Source: Nanobdellota archaeon
GTDB lineage: Archaea > Nanobdellota > Nanobdellia > Parvarchaeales > Parvarchaeaceae
Assembly: GCA_021802505.1 (NCBI GenBank)
Contig: JAJZXE010000005.1
Coordinates: 1-44,045, forward strand
Length of the DNA stretch: 44,045 bases
Direction: 5' to 3'
Shown here: positions 32,808-40,840 of the stretch, in pieces
Layout: the number at the start of each line of letters is the position of its first letter
Numbering within the stretch: position 1 is the stretch's first letter
Notes under the pieces: generated by a model
What the model was told of the DNA's origin: nothing
The model's input: only the letters and a program-made list of their open reading frames with translations
Databases searched by the model: none
Translations under genes and position numbers: made by a program

Positions 32808-33503
32808 ATGGACATTGAAGATCTTCCGTTTAGATTTAAAAAAGGGTCGCGTGCCATAGCCAGCGGAGAATACTCTATCGTGGGGGATATCCACCTCGGT
32901 TTTGAGGAGGATATAAACAGCAGAGGGTATAACGTATGGGAGAAGACCGAGGAAATAACCGATGAGATAAAATCGCTCAGGTCGAAAAAACTCATTCTTT
33001 TAGGGGATATACGGAAGGAATACACCGAGATAAAACCGAAAGAAGGCGGCATACTGATAAAATTCTTCTCCATTCTTTCAGATAATTTTGATGAGATTAT
33101 AATAACAAAGGGAAATCATGACGGCGGCCTCGAAAAGATAACAGGTAGATTTGCAAACATTTCGATGGTAAACGAGTTTATACTCGGTAAAATCGGTTTT
33201 ATGCACGGCCATGCCCTGCCATCCAAAAAGTTTGCGCAGGAAGCGGAAACACTGTGTATGAGTCACCTTCATCCTTCCGTGGTACTAAGGGATTCAAACG
33301 GTATTTATTACCAAAAAGACTGTTTTTTCGTTCTTAGCATCGGTCTGCCCGAAAAATTATATCCGAAATCCGTCCTAAAGAAGGGGATAGTCGTACCTAA
33401 ATTTAATCCGTACATCGGAAGCTCCGCCGATGTGGATTATAAAGGGGTAATGAAATACGCCGAGATAGACAGCAGAATGACCATAGATCTCGCGGTATTT
33501 TGA
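32808..33503 (+). CDS. Calcineurin-type metallophosphoesterase
   Basis: 231 residues from ATG 32808 (MDIEDLPFRFKKGSRAIASG). The metal-binding motifs are in order: GDIHLG (Asp27, His29), LLGDIRKE (Asp67), KGNHDGG (Asn103, His104), MHGHALP (His133, His135), plus SHLHPSV. This matches the archaeal single-domain phosphoesterases related to MJ0037/YfcE-like and Lhr-associated enzymes. Substrate unknown: DNA ends, nucleotides or phosphoproteins are all possible. Neighbours (vapC before, SPFH protein after) do not narrow this down. Confidence 0.85.
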   Translation: MDIEDLPFRFKKGSRAIASGEYSIVGDIHLGFEEDINSRGYNVWEKTEEITDEIKSLRSKKLILLGDIRKEYTEIKPKEGGILIKFFSILSDNFDEIIITKGNHDGGLEKITGRFANISMVNEFILGKIGFMHGHALPSKKFAQEAETLCMSHLHPSVVLRDSNGIYYQKDCFFVLSIGLPEKLYPKSVLKKGIVVPKFNPYIGSSADVDYKGVMKYAEIDSRMTIDLAVF

Positions 33504-33544
33504 AAAAGGAACGGTTATAAATTTAAACTCTCCTTATAAGTATT

Positions 33545-34477
33545 ATGAGTCCCGGGGAATTTTGGGTTTTTGCGGTGGGAGTGATAGTGCTTGTGCTGCT
33601 GTTCCTCTTCAGTCTGTTCGTACCCAGCCTGTTTTACATCTTTCTTATCATATTTATCGTACTTTTGGCCGTGATATTCTTCATAACATTTGTGAAGAAA
33701 TACAGCCAGTTTGAAAGAGGGATAATTTTTAGGCTGGGAAAGTTCAACAGGATAGCCGGGCCGGGCTGGGCCGTAGTTGTACCGTTTTTTGAGGAGGAGT
33801 ACAAGAAAGTAGATGTGCGTGTTAAAATGATGGATATAAGCTCTCCAGATATATTCACTTCAGATGATCTTAAATTATCTATAGATGGCACCATATACTA
33901 CCAGATAGTCGATCCGGAAAAAGCCACGCTTCAGATAGACAATTACGGCCAGGGTCTATCAAATCTTGTGCAGTCCGCCGTCAGGAATGCAATAGCCTCT
34001 TTAACAATGAGGCAGGTTTTTGGCAGTTTGGACAGGCTTAATGACATATTAGCGGATGCGATAAGACATATGACCTGGAAATGGGGCATTGATGTTCCAT
34101 CGGTACAGATAAAAACGGTTTCTCCTTCTAACGAGGTTATACAGGCCATGCAGCAGCCGGAGATATCGGCCAATCTGCTGCAGGCGCAGAGGTTCAAGGC
34201 CGAGGCTCAGAAGATTGTGATAGAAGCCATCGGAGAAGGTGGAAAGTCGCTGGATGACAGGTCTATAATGTATCTCTACCTGCAGGCGCTTAAGCAGATG
34301 GGGGAATCCAGTTCGTCGAAGATAGTCCTTCCGATGCAGTTCATGCAGAATGCGGGCGGCATGCTCGGAGGAATAGCCGGGTTATCGACAACGGCTTTAG
34401 CTTCTTTGGGCGGGCAGGAAAACGTGCAGAATGTAATTGACAAGATAAAGGAAAAGATGTCCCAGGCAAATTCCTAG
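33545..34477 (+). CDS. SPFH/stomatin-like membrane protein
   Basis: 310 residues. Two N-terminal TM segments (about 7-30 and 31-50) are followed by the SPFH domain: YSQFERGIIFRLGKFNRIAG, PGWAVVVPFFEEEYKKVDVR, LSIDGTIYYQIVDPEKATLQ and VQSAVRNAIASLTMRQVFGS. A helical part (ISANLLQAQRFKAEAQKIVI) and a Gly/Ala-rich C-terminal segment follow. Such proteins scaffold membranes and bind proteases. The usual NfeD partner is not adjacent. A TATA-like box (GGTTATAAATTTAAAC) lies about 30 nt upstream. Its stop overlaps the convergent HAD gene by four bases. Confidence 0.92.
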   Translation: MSPGEFWVFAVGVIVLVLLFLFSLFVPSLFYIFLIIFIVLLAVIFFITFVKKYSQFERGIIFRLGKFNRIAGPGWAVVVPFFEEEYKKVDVRVKMMDISSPDIFTSDDLKLSIDGTIYYQIVDPEKATLQIDNYGQGLSNLVQSAVRNAIASLTMRQVFGSLDRLNDILADAIRHMTWKWGIDVPSVQIKTVSPSNEVIQAMQQPEISANLLQAQRFKAEAQKIVIEAIGEGGKSLDDRSIMYLYLQALKQMGESSSSKIVLPMQFMQNAGGMLGGIAGLSTTALASLGGQENVQNVIDKIKEKMSQANS

Positions 34478-35193
34478 GGGGATATACCTAATATCTTGTA
34501 TATCTGTTTCATGTCTTCTATTATGTAATCCGGCTCTGATTTGGACACTCTGCCTTTTTCAGTGTTATATCTATCGAACAAAACGGTAAACATGCCTGCT
34601 GATTTTGCGTTGTCTATGTCTACCTCCGGCACATCTCCTATAAACAGCACCTCATCTGGCTTTAAACCCATAAGCCCGGCGGTTCTCTTGAAAGCGCCGG
34701 GGTCGGACTTGCTTTCAGGGATTCCTTCTCTTGCAATGATCTTAACGTCAAATTTTTCCATAAAACCGATCTTTTCCAGGGTCTTTCTCTTTAAACCGGT
34801 GTACATTCCTTCGCCCGTGAGCAGGCCCATCTTCAAGCCGTTGTTCTTGATGGCGTCAATGACTTCTTCTATCCCTTCTGTAAATTCCATCCTGGTCAGC
34901 AATACCTCCTCAAATGTATCGGAGTATTTCCTGATTTTTTCCCGGTCCATATCAAATCCGCTGGCCTTCGCAAATAGCTCGTAGAAAAGTTCTTTATGCC
35001 TGTAACTCGGTTCTATTTTTTTGTATTCTATATCTGTCTTTGCGTGCATCTCATTGAAAAAATCTTCGCTTATCTCATCAAAATCCCTTTTCATCTCGTT
35101 TATTACTTCTTTATTCGCATCATCTATTATTTTGGAGGAATTCAATATCGTGTTGTCCAGATCAAATATCACTCCCTTTATCTCTTTTTTCAT
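34474..35193 (-). CDS. HAD-family phosphatase
   Basis: 239 residues. Motif I is GVIFDLDNTILNS (nucleophile Asp11, Asp13); motif II is MGLLTGEGMYTGL (Thr); the motif III Lys is in IPESKSDPGAFKR; motif IV is VLFIGDVPEVDIDNAKSAG. The helical cap between residues 18 and 95 places it in subfamily I, like phosphoglycolate phosphatase. Substrate cannot be told. It begins 12 nt downstream of the tRNA-Thr gene on the same strand and may be read from the tRNA promoter. Confidence 0.9.
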   Translation of the reverse strand: MKKEIKGVIFDLDNTILNSSKIIDDANKEVINEMKRDFDEISEDFFNEMHAKTDIEYKKIEPSYRHKELFYELFAKASGFDMDREKIRKYSDTFEEVLLTRMEFTEGIEEVIDAIKNNGLKMGLLTGEGMYTGLKRKTLEKIGFMEKFDVKIIAREGIPESKSDPGAFKRTAGLMGLKPDEVLFIGDVPEVDIDNAKSAGMFTVLFDRYNTEKGRVSKSEPDYIIEDMKQIYKILGISP

Positions 35194-35205
35194 AGCTTAA
35201 ATGAT

Positions 35206-35277
35206 AGCCTCCGACGGGTGCTGGCCCCGCGACCTTCTGCTTACAAGGCAGACGCTCTACCGCTGAGCTACGGAGGC
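35206..35277 (-). tRNA. trnT: tRNA-Thr (anticodon TGT) with aberrant T-loop
   Basis: 72 nt, folded by hand: acceptor GCCTCCG/CGGAGGC (7 bp, perfect); TA; D arm GCTC-AGCGGTA-GAGC; anticodon arm TCTGC-CTTGTAA-GCAGA with anticodon TGT (codon ACA); variable loop AGGTC; T stem GCGGG/CCCGT (one G-T pair); discriminator T, as is usual for archaeal tRNA-Thr. CCA is not encoded. No intron. The T-loop is GCCAGCA in place of the usual TTCRANN: only C56 matches, while T54, T55 and A58 are replaced. The rest is fully regular, so decay elsewhere is not apparent. It faces the 35348 gene across a shared TATA region. Confidence 0.88.
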
Positions 35278-35315
35278 TTTTCAGCCTCTAAATAGTCTAT
35301 TACATTGAAATGAAC

Positions 35316-35327
35316 TTATATATTTTA
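35316..35327. promoter_or_regulatory. Shared TATA region for tRNA-Thr (-) and 207-residue gene (+)
   Basis: TTATATATTTTA is nearly symmetrical. Its centre is 26 nt from the plus-strand ATG at 35348 (leaderless spacing) and about 44 nt from the tRNA 5' end on the minus strand, giving a short tRNA leader of roughly 19 nt. Confidence 0.5.
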
Positions 35328-35347
35328 TGCTTAACCTATACTGTTAA

Positions 35348-35971
35348 ATGGAAGAATATGAAGTAATAGAGCATCTCAAATCCGGTTCGAAGCCAGCGGA
35401 TAACAAATTCCTTATAGTGGCCATAAACTATAAAGAGCCCACGTACGTAAAATTCGAAAGTGATCAGGATTTTAAGGTCGGAGACAAAGTTAATATGGAA
35501 AATAAGGATGTTTTTTTTCAGGGTAAAAAGATAGGCGAGGTAAGAGAGGTAAAAAAAGCAAATGACGTGAAAATAGATACAAGATACGACATAAAATACA
35601 CGGGCGGCTATTCGGTAGACGGCAAAAAGGTCTATCTTGATGAACATTTTCCGAAGACAATAACCGTTGACGGCAAAGTTGTGGACACCGTGGAAAGCAT
35701 AGACAGACATCATGAAGTTACAGAAAAATGGCTTGTTGACGATGCATACGAGTACGCATATGCGCATGAAATAGCTACAAAGATAGAACGGGAATACATC
35801 GAATCCATCGGGGTAAACTGGGATGATTACTGCAAGGAAGTCAACAGAAACCTTCATGAAGTTTACATGACAAAAGCCGAAAAAACCCCCTCGGATCTGG
35901 ACCTCGCGCCATACTTTTATTCAAAGGATGAAAAAGCCCTCAAGGAAATAAGGGAAACAAAAAATAATTGA
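35348..35971 (+). CDS. Uncharacterised protein with His/Glu-rich helical domain
   Basis: 207 residues. Residues 1-70 look like a beta-barrel (FLIVAINYKEPTYVKFESDQ, DKVNMENKDVFFQGKKIGEV). Residues 95-190 form a helical unit with possible metal ligands: VYLDEHFPKTITVDG, then His121-His122-Glu123 (RHHEVTEKW), His140-Glu141 and Glu148 (YAHEIATKIERE), and a final TPSDLDLAPY. I recall bacterial and phage proteins of unknown function with a similar HE…AH.…E then PPDLDL.PY pattern, but cannot name the family. No neighbour explains it; tRNA-Thr is divergent and TatD follows. Confidence 0.75.
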   Translation: MEEYEVIEHLKSGSKPADNKFLIVAINYKEPTYVKFESDQDFKVGDKVNMENKDVFFQGKKIGEVREVKKANDVKIDTRYDIKYTGGYSVDGKKVYLDEHFPKTITVDGKVVDTVESIDRHHEVTEKWLVDDAYEYAYAHEIATKIEREYIESIGVNWDDYCKEVNRNLHEVYMTKAEKTPSDLDLAPYFYSKDEKALKEIRETKNN

Positions 35972-36010
35972 GTTGCAAAGCATTAATATTGTATTTTACT
36001 ACTTTCTTTA

Positions 36011-36760
36011 ATGGAAGACAAATTCATTGATGTCCATGCCCATCTGAGCGATCCTTCTTTTACAGATAGGAAAAAAGAGCTGTTTTCAATGTTAAAGGAT
36101 TCATACTTAGTTCTCAATGCCGGCGAAAATTCCGTTCAGGACAGAAAAATACTCGATGAAAGCCGTAACTTAAGTTTTCTTCTTCCGTGCATAGGCCTGC
36201 ATCCGAACGAAATAGCCAGGATGGCATATGAGGACGCAGAAAAAGAACTCGCTTATTTTTCACAGAATATCGCGGACTTTTTTGCGGTATCCGAAGTGGG
36301 TTTGGATTACAGGGGAAAAGACACCTACCAGATGGAGCAGGAAAAAGAATTTTTTTATAGGATTCTTGAGCTGTCAGAAATAAACAAAAAAGTGTGTATA
36401 ATCCACAGCAGAAAAGCCATAGAGGACGTATTTGATGCCGTGTCCGGTTTCAAGGTAAAGGCAATCCTGCACAATTTCGAGGGGAATCTGCGGAATCTTA
36501 AAAAAGCGGAGGAATTAGGACTGTACATAAGCGTGTCAACCGGTTTTATCAGGTTCAAAAAGGACAACGTAATAAAAAACATAGCCCTTGACAGACTTTT
36601 TACCGAAACTGATTCGCCGGTCCTCAGCCCCGACAGTGGTATAAATACTCCGCTCAATCTACCTAAACTATTAAACTATATATCAAGTATAAGAAACATG
36701 GGTGTAAATGACTTAAAATCTGCGGTCTATAACAATTTCAAGAGAGTATTTTATGATTGA
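36011..36760 (+). CDS. tatD: TatD-family metal-dependent DNase/hydrolase
   Basis: 249 residues, TIM-barrel. Motifs: FIDVHAHLSDPSF (HxH), AVSEVGLDYRGKD (Glu), VCIIHSRKA (His), KAILHNFEGN (His), FTETDSPVLSP (Asp). All TatD metal ligands are present. Members have 3'-5' exonuclease activity on DNA; some act in tRNA end removal. Its end overlaps the start of RNase Z by eight bases, so they are translated together. Confidence 0.9.
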   Translation: MEDKFIDVHAHLSDPSFTDRKKELFSMLKDSYLVLNAGENSVQDRKILDESRNLSFLLPCIGLHPNEIARMAYEDAEKELAYFSQNIADFFAVSEVGLDYRGKDTYQMEQEKEFFYRILELSEINKKVCIIHSRKAIEDVFDAVSGFKVKAILHNFEGNLRNLKKAEELGLYISVSTGFIRFKKDNVIKNIALDRLFTETDSPVLSPDSGINTPLNLPKLLNYISSIRNMGVNDLKSAVYNNFKRVFYD

Positions 36761-37667
36761 AGGAACGTTTTTGGGAACATCGTCAGCTTTTCCGACTGCA
36801 ATGAGAAACCATCCCTCCGTTTATGTGACTTTAAACGGCAAAAAACTGCTTTTGGACTGCGGGGAGGGGACGCAGCGCCAGATAAGAAAAGCTGGTCTCA
36901 GTCCATCGATAGACCATATCTTTATAACGCACTGGCACGGAGATCATTCGCTTGGAGTGGGCGGGATAATACAGAGTCTTAATATGATGAAAAGCAGCAA
37001 GTCCCTTGATATCTTCGGTCCGGACGAAACCGGCCAAAGCGTAAAAAACATACTCAGGACGTATAAATTTTACAATACACTCGATATTGAGGCCGTTTCG
37101 GTCAATGCTCCCCATGAAAAGGTCATCTTAGAGGATACTTTGTACAGAGTATCCGCACTAAATGTAAAGCACTCCGTAAAATGTCTGGCGTATAAAATCA
37201 AGGAAAAGGATACAAGGAATATCCTGGCGGAAAAACTCGCCCTGAAAGGGATAAAAGCGGGTAAATTTCTCAGCGGGCTTAAAGAAGGAAAGGATGTGAG
37301 CTACAACGGTATAAAACTCAAGTACAAAGAGTTTACCTATATAAAAAAGGGCAAGTCCCTGGCGTACGTTACAGACCTTAGGTATGACAAGAAAATAATT
37401 CCGTTTATAAAAGGAGTCGACGCCCTTATTATAGAAAGCACGTTCGGGAGCGAATTTGACAGGTCGTATGATTATTTTCATCTTAACATAAAGGAAGCGA
37501 TGTCTCTGGCAAAAAGCTCCGGAGCAAAGACAGTCTATTTTATACACACGAGCCAGAGATACGAGAGTAACGATTCCCTCAAGAAAAACGCCCAGGAACT
37601 GTTTTCAAGGATGAAATGCAAATTTACGTATTCTTTTCCGGATGATCTGGATAAATTTGAGGTTTGA
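36753..37667 (+). CDS. rnz: RNase Z (tRNA 3' endonuclease)
   Basis: 304 residues, normal for short-form RNase Z. The metallo-beta-lactamase motif is FITHWHGDHSLGVGGIIQSL. N-terminal signature FLGTSSAFPTAMRNHPSVYV and LLLDCGEGTQRQIRKAGLSP; then SALNVKHSVKCLAYKIKE, SLAYVTDLRYD, IIESTFGSEF and FIHTSQRYE. It cuts precursors after the discriminator base, needed since the tRNA here does not encode CCA. Pairing with TatD suggests a tRNA/DNA end-processing operon. A T-run TTTGATTTTTTTCC right after the stop may end transcription. Confidence 0.95.
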   Translation: MIEGTFLGTSSAFPTAMRNHPSVYVTLNGKKLLLDCGEGTQRQIRKAGLSPSIDHIFITHWHGDHSLGVGGIIQSLNMMKSSKSLDIFGPDETGQSVKNILRTYKFYNTLDIEAVSVNAPHEKVILEDTLYRVSALNVKHSVKCLAYKIKEKDTRNILAEKLALKGIKAGKFLSGLKEGKDVSYNGIKLKYKEFTYIKKGKSLAYVTDLRYDKKIIPFIKGVDALIIESTFGSEFDRSYDYFHLNIKEAMSLAKSSGAKTVYFIHTSQRYESNDSLKKNAQELFSRMKCKFTYSFPDDLDKFEV

Positions 37668-37676
37668 TTTTTTTCC
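37666..37676 (+). terminator. Probable T-rich terminator after rnz
   Basis: GATTTTTTTCC directly after the rnz stop codon, stemless and T-rich as in archaeal termination. Confidence 0.4.
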
Positions 37677-37728
37677 AATGGAATTGCATAGAAATCTATT
37701 TAAATGTTTTCCTCTTTATTAAGAAGGT

Positions 37729-38757
37729 ATGAATTCACTAACCGTGAGTGTGATAGGTCCTTACAGATCGGGAAAATCCACTCTTGTAAATAAATTGCAG
37801 CAAAGAAAAGGCGCAGAGGAAGACGTTTCGTTTTTCTTCTTCAAATACGGCGGGAAAAACGTCACTTTGATAGATACACCCGGCGATATGGACAATCCAA
37901 CGACATTGGCTTCCGTTCTCACCATTTCCAATGCCATCATTTTTTGCGTATCCCCCGAAACAGGGGTGAATCTTCAGGTGGGAGAACAGATAATAATGGC
38001 AAATTCAGTCGGGATCAAGCACGGTCTGATATGCATAACAAAAGCGGATATATCAACCGCAGACGACATAAACAAATTAGAGAAAAATCTACTCGGCATA
38101 ATAAAAGGCACATCTCTCGAAGCTTTTGAGATAATGGTCGTGGATATAAACAACGATCAAAGTATGGCGGACATACGGGCTAAAATCTCGGCTTTTCCAT
38201 ACGATAATGAAAGCATACAACAGCCTTTCAAGATACTCATAGACCATGCATTTGAATCCAGAGGCATGTCGGTTGCGGTAGGGACTATGCCCACCGGTAA
38301 AGTAGAAATTCATTCCGAAGGAATAATCGCTCCCGCACCTTTTACAAAGGAGATATCGATAAATTCCATCCAGATAAACCAGGAGGATGTGCCGTCTGCG
38401 GAAGCCGGCGATCGCGTCGGAGTAGCTATAAAGGGAGTATGGCCCTGGGATCTTCCGAGAGGGGTTGAAATAAGGAAAATCAAAAGCTTCAGAGACATAA
38501 AAGAGGGACAGTTTACTGTGAATGTCAGTCCTCTGTACAAGCAGGAGATAAGGGATGATGTGAAGCTTAATCTTATATGCAACTGGCAGAATATTGTTGT
38601 AACACTGAAAAACGTTAAAAGAGAAGGCAATAAAGTGACGGCGGACTTCGAGGCCGATAAAAATTTCTGTTTTGATGAAAACGACAGGATACTACTGATC
38701 AATAAGGATTTACCGATCAGATTCCTGAGGGTCATAGGAAAAGCAGCTATTCTGTAA
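37729..38757 (+). CDS. EF-Tu/SelB-like translational GTPase relative with altered switch regions
   Basis: 342 residues. G1 is SVIGPYRSGKSTLVNKL (10-18), G3 is TLIDTPGDMD (Asp49-Gly52), G4 is CITKADIST (T104-K-A-D107). Domains 2 and 3 are EF-Tu-like beta barrels: GMSVAVGTMPTGKVEIHSEG, DVPSAEAGDRVGVAIKGV and NDRILLINKDLPIRFLRVIG. Only 33 residues separate the P-loop Lys from the G3 Asp, against about 55 in EF-Tu, so switch I is much shortened and no effector Thr is visible. The catalytic His of DxPGH is Asp. It resembles the archaeal EF-Tu/SelB-like proteins found without selenocysteine genes. TATA-like TCTATTTAAATG lies about 30 nt upstream. Confidence 0.85.
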   Translation: MNSLTVSVIGPYRSGKSTLVNKLQQRKGAEEDVSFFFFKYGGKNVTLIDTPGDMDNPTTLASVLTISNAIIFCVSPETGVNLQVGEQIIMANSVGIKHGLICITKADISTADDINKLEKNLLGIIKGTSLEAFEIMVVDINNDQSMADIRAKISAFPYDNESIQQPFKILIDHAFESRGMSVAVGTMPTGKVEIHSEGIIAPAPFTKEISINSIQINQEDVPSAEAGDRVGVAIKGVWPWDLPRGVEIRKIKSFRDIKEGQFTVNVSPLYKQEIRDDVKLNLICNWQNIVVTLKNVKREGNKVTADFEADKNFCFDENDRILLINKDLPIRFLRVIGKAAIL

Positions 38758-38791
38758 GCAAATTTTTATACTCCCCGTTTCAATATAATAT

Positions 38792-39766
38792 ATGCCTGTT
38801 AAGGATGAAGAGATACGAGTGGATTACAGGACCGGCACGCGGGTCATATTCTCCGGTGTAAGAAACAACAAACCGATAGATTTTCATCTGAAGGATGAGG
38901 AATGGAAAACAGACGTTGAAAAATGTCCCTTTGAGTACGGAAAAGAGTCATTGAATAAGACGCTTATGCTTGTCGGAGGAGATGAGCACTCCTGGAAATT
39001 GAAGGTCATACAGAATAAGTTTCCCCTGGTTTCCCCCGATTTTGATTTTCAAAAAACAGGGGGATTTTTTGAAGAAAAACCTGCATTTGGTTATTCGGAG
39101 GTAATAATCGATACTCCAAAACATAATGTGCCTTTTTATAAGCTAACTGAGGATGAACTTTTGGTCTGGTTAAATACCATAATAAAAAGGGAACAGGAAC
39201 TTTACTCAAAGGAAAAAATAGGTTATGTCTATGCATTTAAGAACGAGGGGCCGAAGAGCGGAGCAAGCATCTCCCATACACACACCCAATTAATGGCATT
39301 TCCCGAACTTACACACACAATCCTTGAGGAAAAAAAGCATGCTGATGATTATCTGAGAAAAAATAATCGCTGCCTGTATGAAGACGCGATAAAATACGAA
39401 AAAGAAAGGGTGCTGGAGGAGAATGACACGTTTATTGCAGTCGCACCTTTCGGTTCTAAATTTAATGCTGAGTCTATTATACTTCCGAGAAGACATATAA
39501 GCTGCAGCGTTGATCTGTCCGGTAGGGAGAAAACAGACTTATGCAGGATGCTCAGCCATACCGTCAAATCAAACGAAAAAATCTTTGGAAATCTCTCCTA
39601 CAACATCATTTTTCATGAATTAAAGAATGACAAAAACTTTCACTTTCACATTGAGATATACCCGAGAGTTATAACGTTTGCGGCCGTAGAATTCGCGGGT
39701 TTTAATACCAATCAGTTAAACCCTGAGACTTATGTTAAGATGTTCAGGGAAAATAACAAAAACTGA
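38792..39766 (+). CDS. galT: Galactose-1-phosphate uridylyltransferase-like (GalT/HIT superfamily)
   Basis: 324 residues. The active-site motif is ASISHTHTQLMAF, HxHxQ with the nucleophilic His in the second position; the second half has NFHFHIEIYPR. NPYPRVSP-like FPLVSPDFDF and GYSEVIIDTPKHNVPF are GalT features. The N-terminal zinc motif CPFC reads CPFEYGKE, losing the second Cys. It may transfer UMP, ADP or GMP between sugar phosphates. The next gene, convergent, is a sugar-nucleotidyltransferase. Confidence 0.85.
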   Translation: MPVKDEEIRVDYRTGTRVIFSGVRNNKPIDFHLKDEEWKTDVEKCPFEYGKESLNKTLMLVGGDEHSWKLKVIQNKFPLVSPDFDFQKTGGFFEEKPAFGYSEVIIDTPKHNVPFYKLTEDELLVWLNTIIKREQELYSKEKIGYVYAFKNEGPKSGASISHTHTQLMAFPELTHTILEEKKHADDYLRKNNRCLYEDAIKYEKERVLEENDTFIAVAPFGSKFNAESIILPRRHISCSVDLSGREKTDLCRMLSHTVKSNEKIFGNLSYNIIFHELKNDKNFHFHIEIYPRVITFAAVEFAGFNTNQLNPETYVKMFRENNKN

Positions 39767-39768
39767 TC

Positions 39769-40737
39769 TTATCCAACTTCTCTTAGATCCACGTTGAAAA
39801 GCTCCATGGCCTTGCTGTAAATTAGGTCTCTCAGTTCTGGGCTGTAAATCCTCATCCCTTCCACGAATTTTTTCACATTTTCTTCCCTAAGGTTTATCGA
39901 TAACCAGCTTTCTACCCTTCCGAAATCGGCCGCAGTATACTGTTCTTTTTTAATGATAAATCCGAAGGCTTTCGATGCTCTGTCCATTATCTGGTCGTTT
40001 ATCGCATCCGTCAGGTGCATCTCATTGTTTGTGCCGGGCCTTACATTTTTGAGGTAGTCTATGCTTTTTTCATTAAATATATATATCCCGCCGGCCATTA
40101 CATCATAGCTGTCCTTCAATCCGAATTTCTCTTTTATAATTTCTTCGGCTGGTTTTTCTATAGCCTCCTCCGTATCAATCAATATATCATCCAACCCGCG
40201 GGTTCTTTTTCCTTTTATGAATCCGCAATTTTTTGCGGTTTCCTTATCCAGATTCTCAACCGAGTACATAATATTTCCGTCGAATCTTTCCAGTAACTTT
40301 TTAAGCAGGCTTTCTCCCCTGTCATAGCCGCTTATTATCAGATTATCCCCCAATAAAACGACATAAGATTTATTTTTCAGTTCTTTTTCGGCTGTGGCCA
40401 CTGCATTCGCGGGCCCTTTGGGCTTTTTTAAATCCTTGTCTTCTTCTTGGTAAACAAGCTTTATTTTTACTTCCGGATCAATCTTTTTTAATTCCCTCTC
40501 AAGGTTCTTTATATAGTCATTCTGAAATTTGAAAGAATAATTGTTTTCTTCATCATGTCTTGTTACTACTATTATGTCTTTTATCCCATTGTTATAAGAA
40601 TTCATTATGTGGTGGTACATCAGCGGTTTATCCCTGTAAAGGACCATTGTTTTTGGGATGTAGTTGGTAAATGGGCGAAGGCGACTTCCGTTCCCGGCCG
40701 CTAGAATTACGGCCGTTCCTACCTTCGCATCTGCCAT
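39769..40737 (-). CDS. Sugar-phosphate nucleotidyltransferase (GalU/RmlA-like)
   Basis: 322 residues. The nucleotide-binding signature is AVILAAGNGSRLRPFTNYIP followed by KTMVLYRDKPLMYHHIMNSY. Substrate-site segments: KPKGPANAVATAEK, VVLLGDNLI (metal Asp), IEKPAEEI, MAGGIYIFNE. It makes NDP-sugars from NTP and sugar-1-phosphate. The C-terminal 70 residues are helical (AADFGRVESWLSINLREENV…). Convergent with galT at two bases; both act in nucleotide-sugar metabolism. Confidence 0.9.
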   Translation of the reverse strand: MADAKVGTAVILAAGNGSRLRPFTNYIPKTMVLYRDKPLMYHHIMNSYNNGIKDIIVVTRHDEENNYSFKFQNDYIKNLERELKKIDPEVKIKLVYQEEDKDLKKPKGPANAVATAEKELKNKSYVVLLGDNLIISGYDRGESLLKKLLERFDGNIMYSVENLDKETAKNCGFIKGKRTRGLDDILIDTEEAIEKPAEEIIKEKFGLKDSYDVMAGGIYIFNEKSIDYLKNVRPGTNNEMHLTDAINDQIMDRASKAFGFIIKKEQYTAADFGRVESWLSINLREENVKKFVEGMRIYSPELRDLIYSKAMELFNVDLREVG

Positions 40738-40840
40738 AATTTATAAAATCTATATGAAATAAACCCATATTAATACTTTTTTTTATCACGGACTGGCCTA
40801 ACAGAAATCAATTTCTATCATATTGATATACACTGTACAT

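Noticed and set aside
35206-35277. Intron in the T-loop explaining the odd tRNA sequence
   Set aside because: The gene has the standard 72-nt length and a 7-nt loop, so nothing is inserted; bases are substituted.
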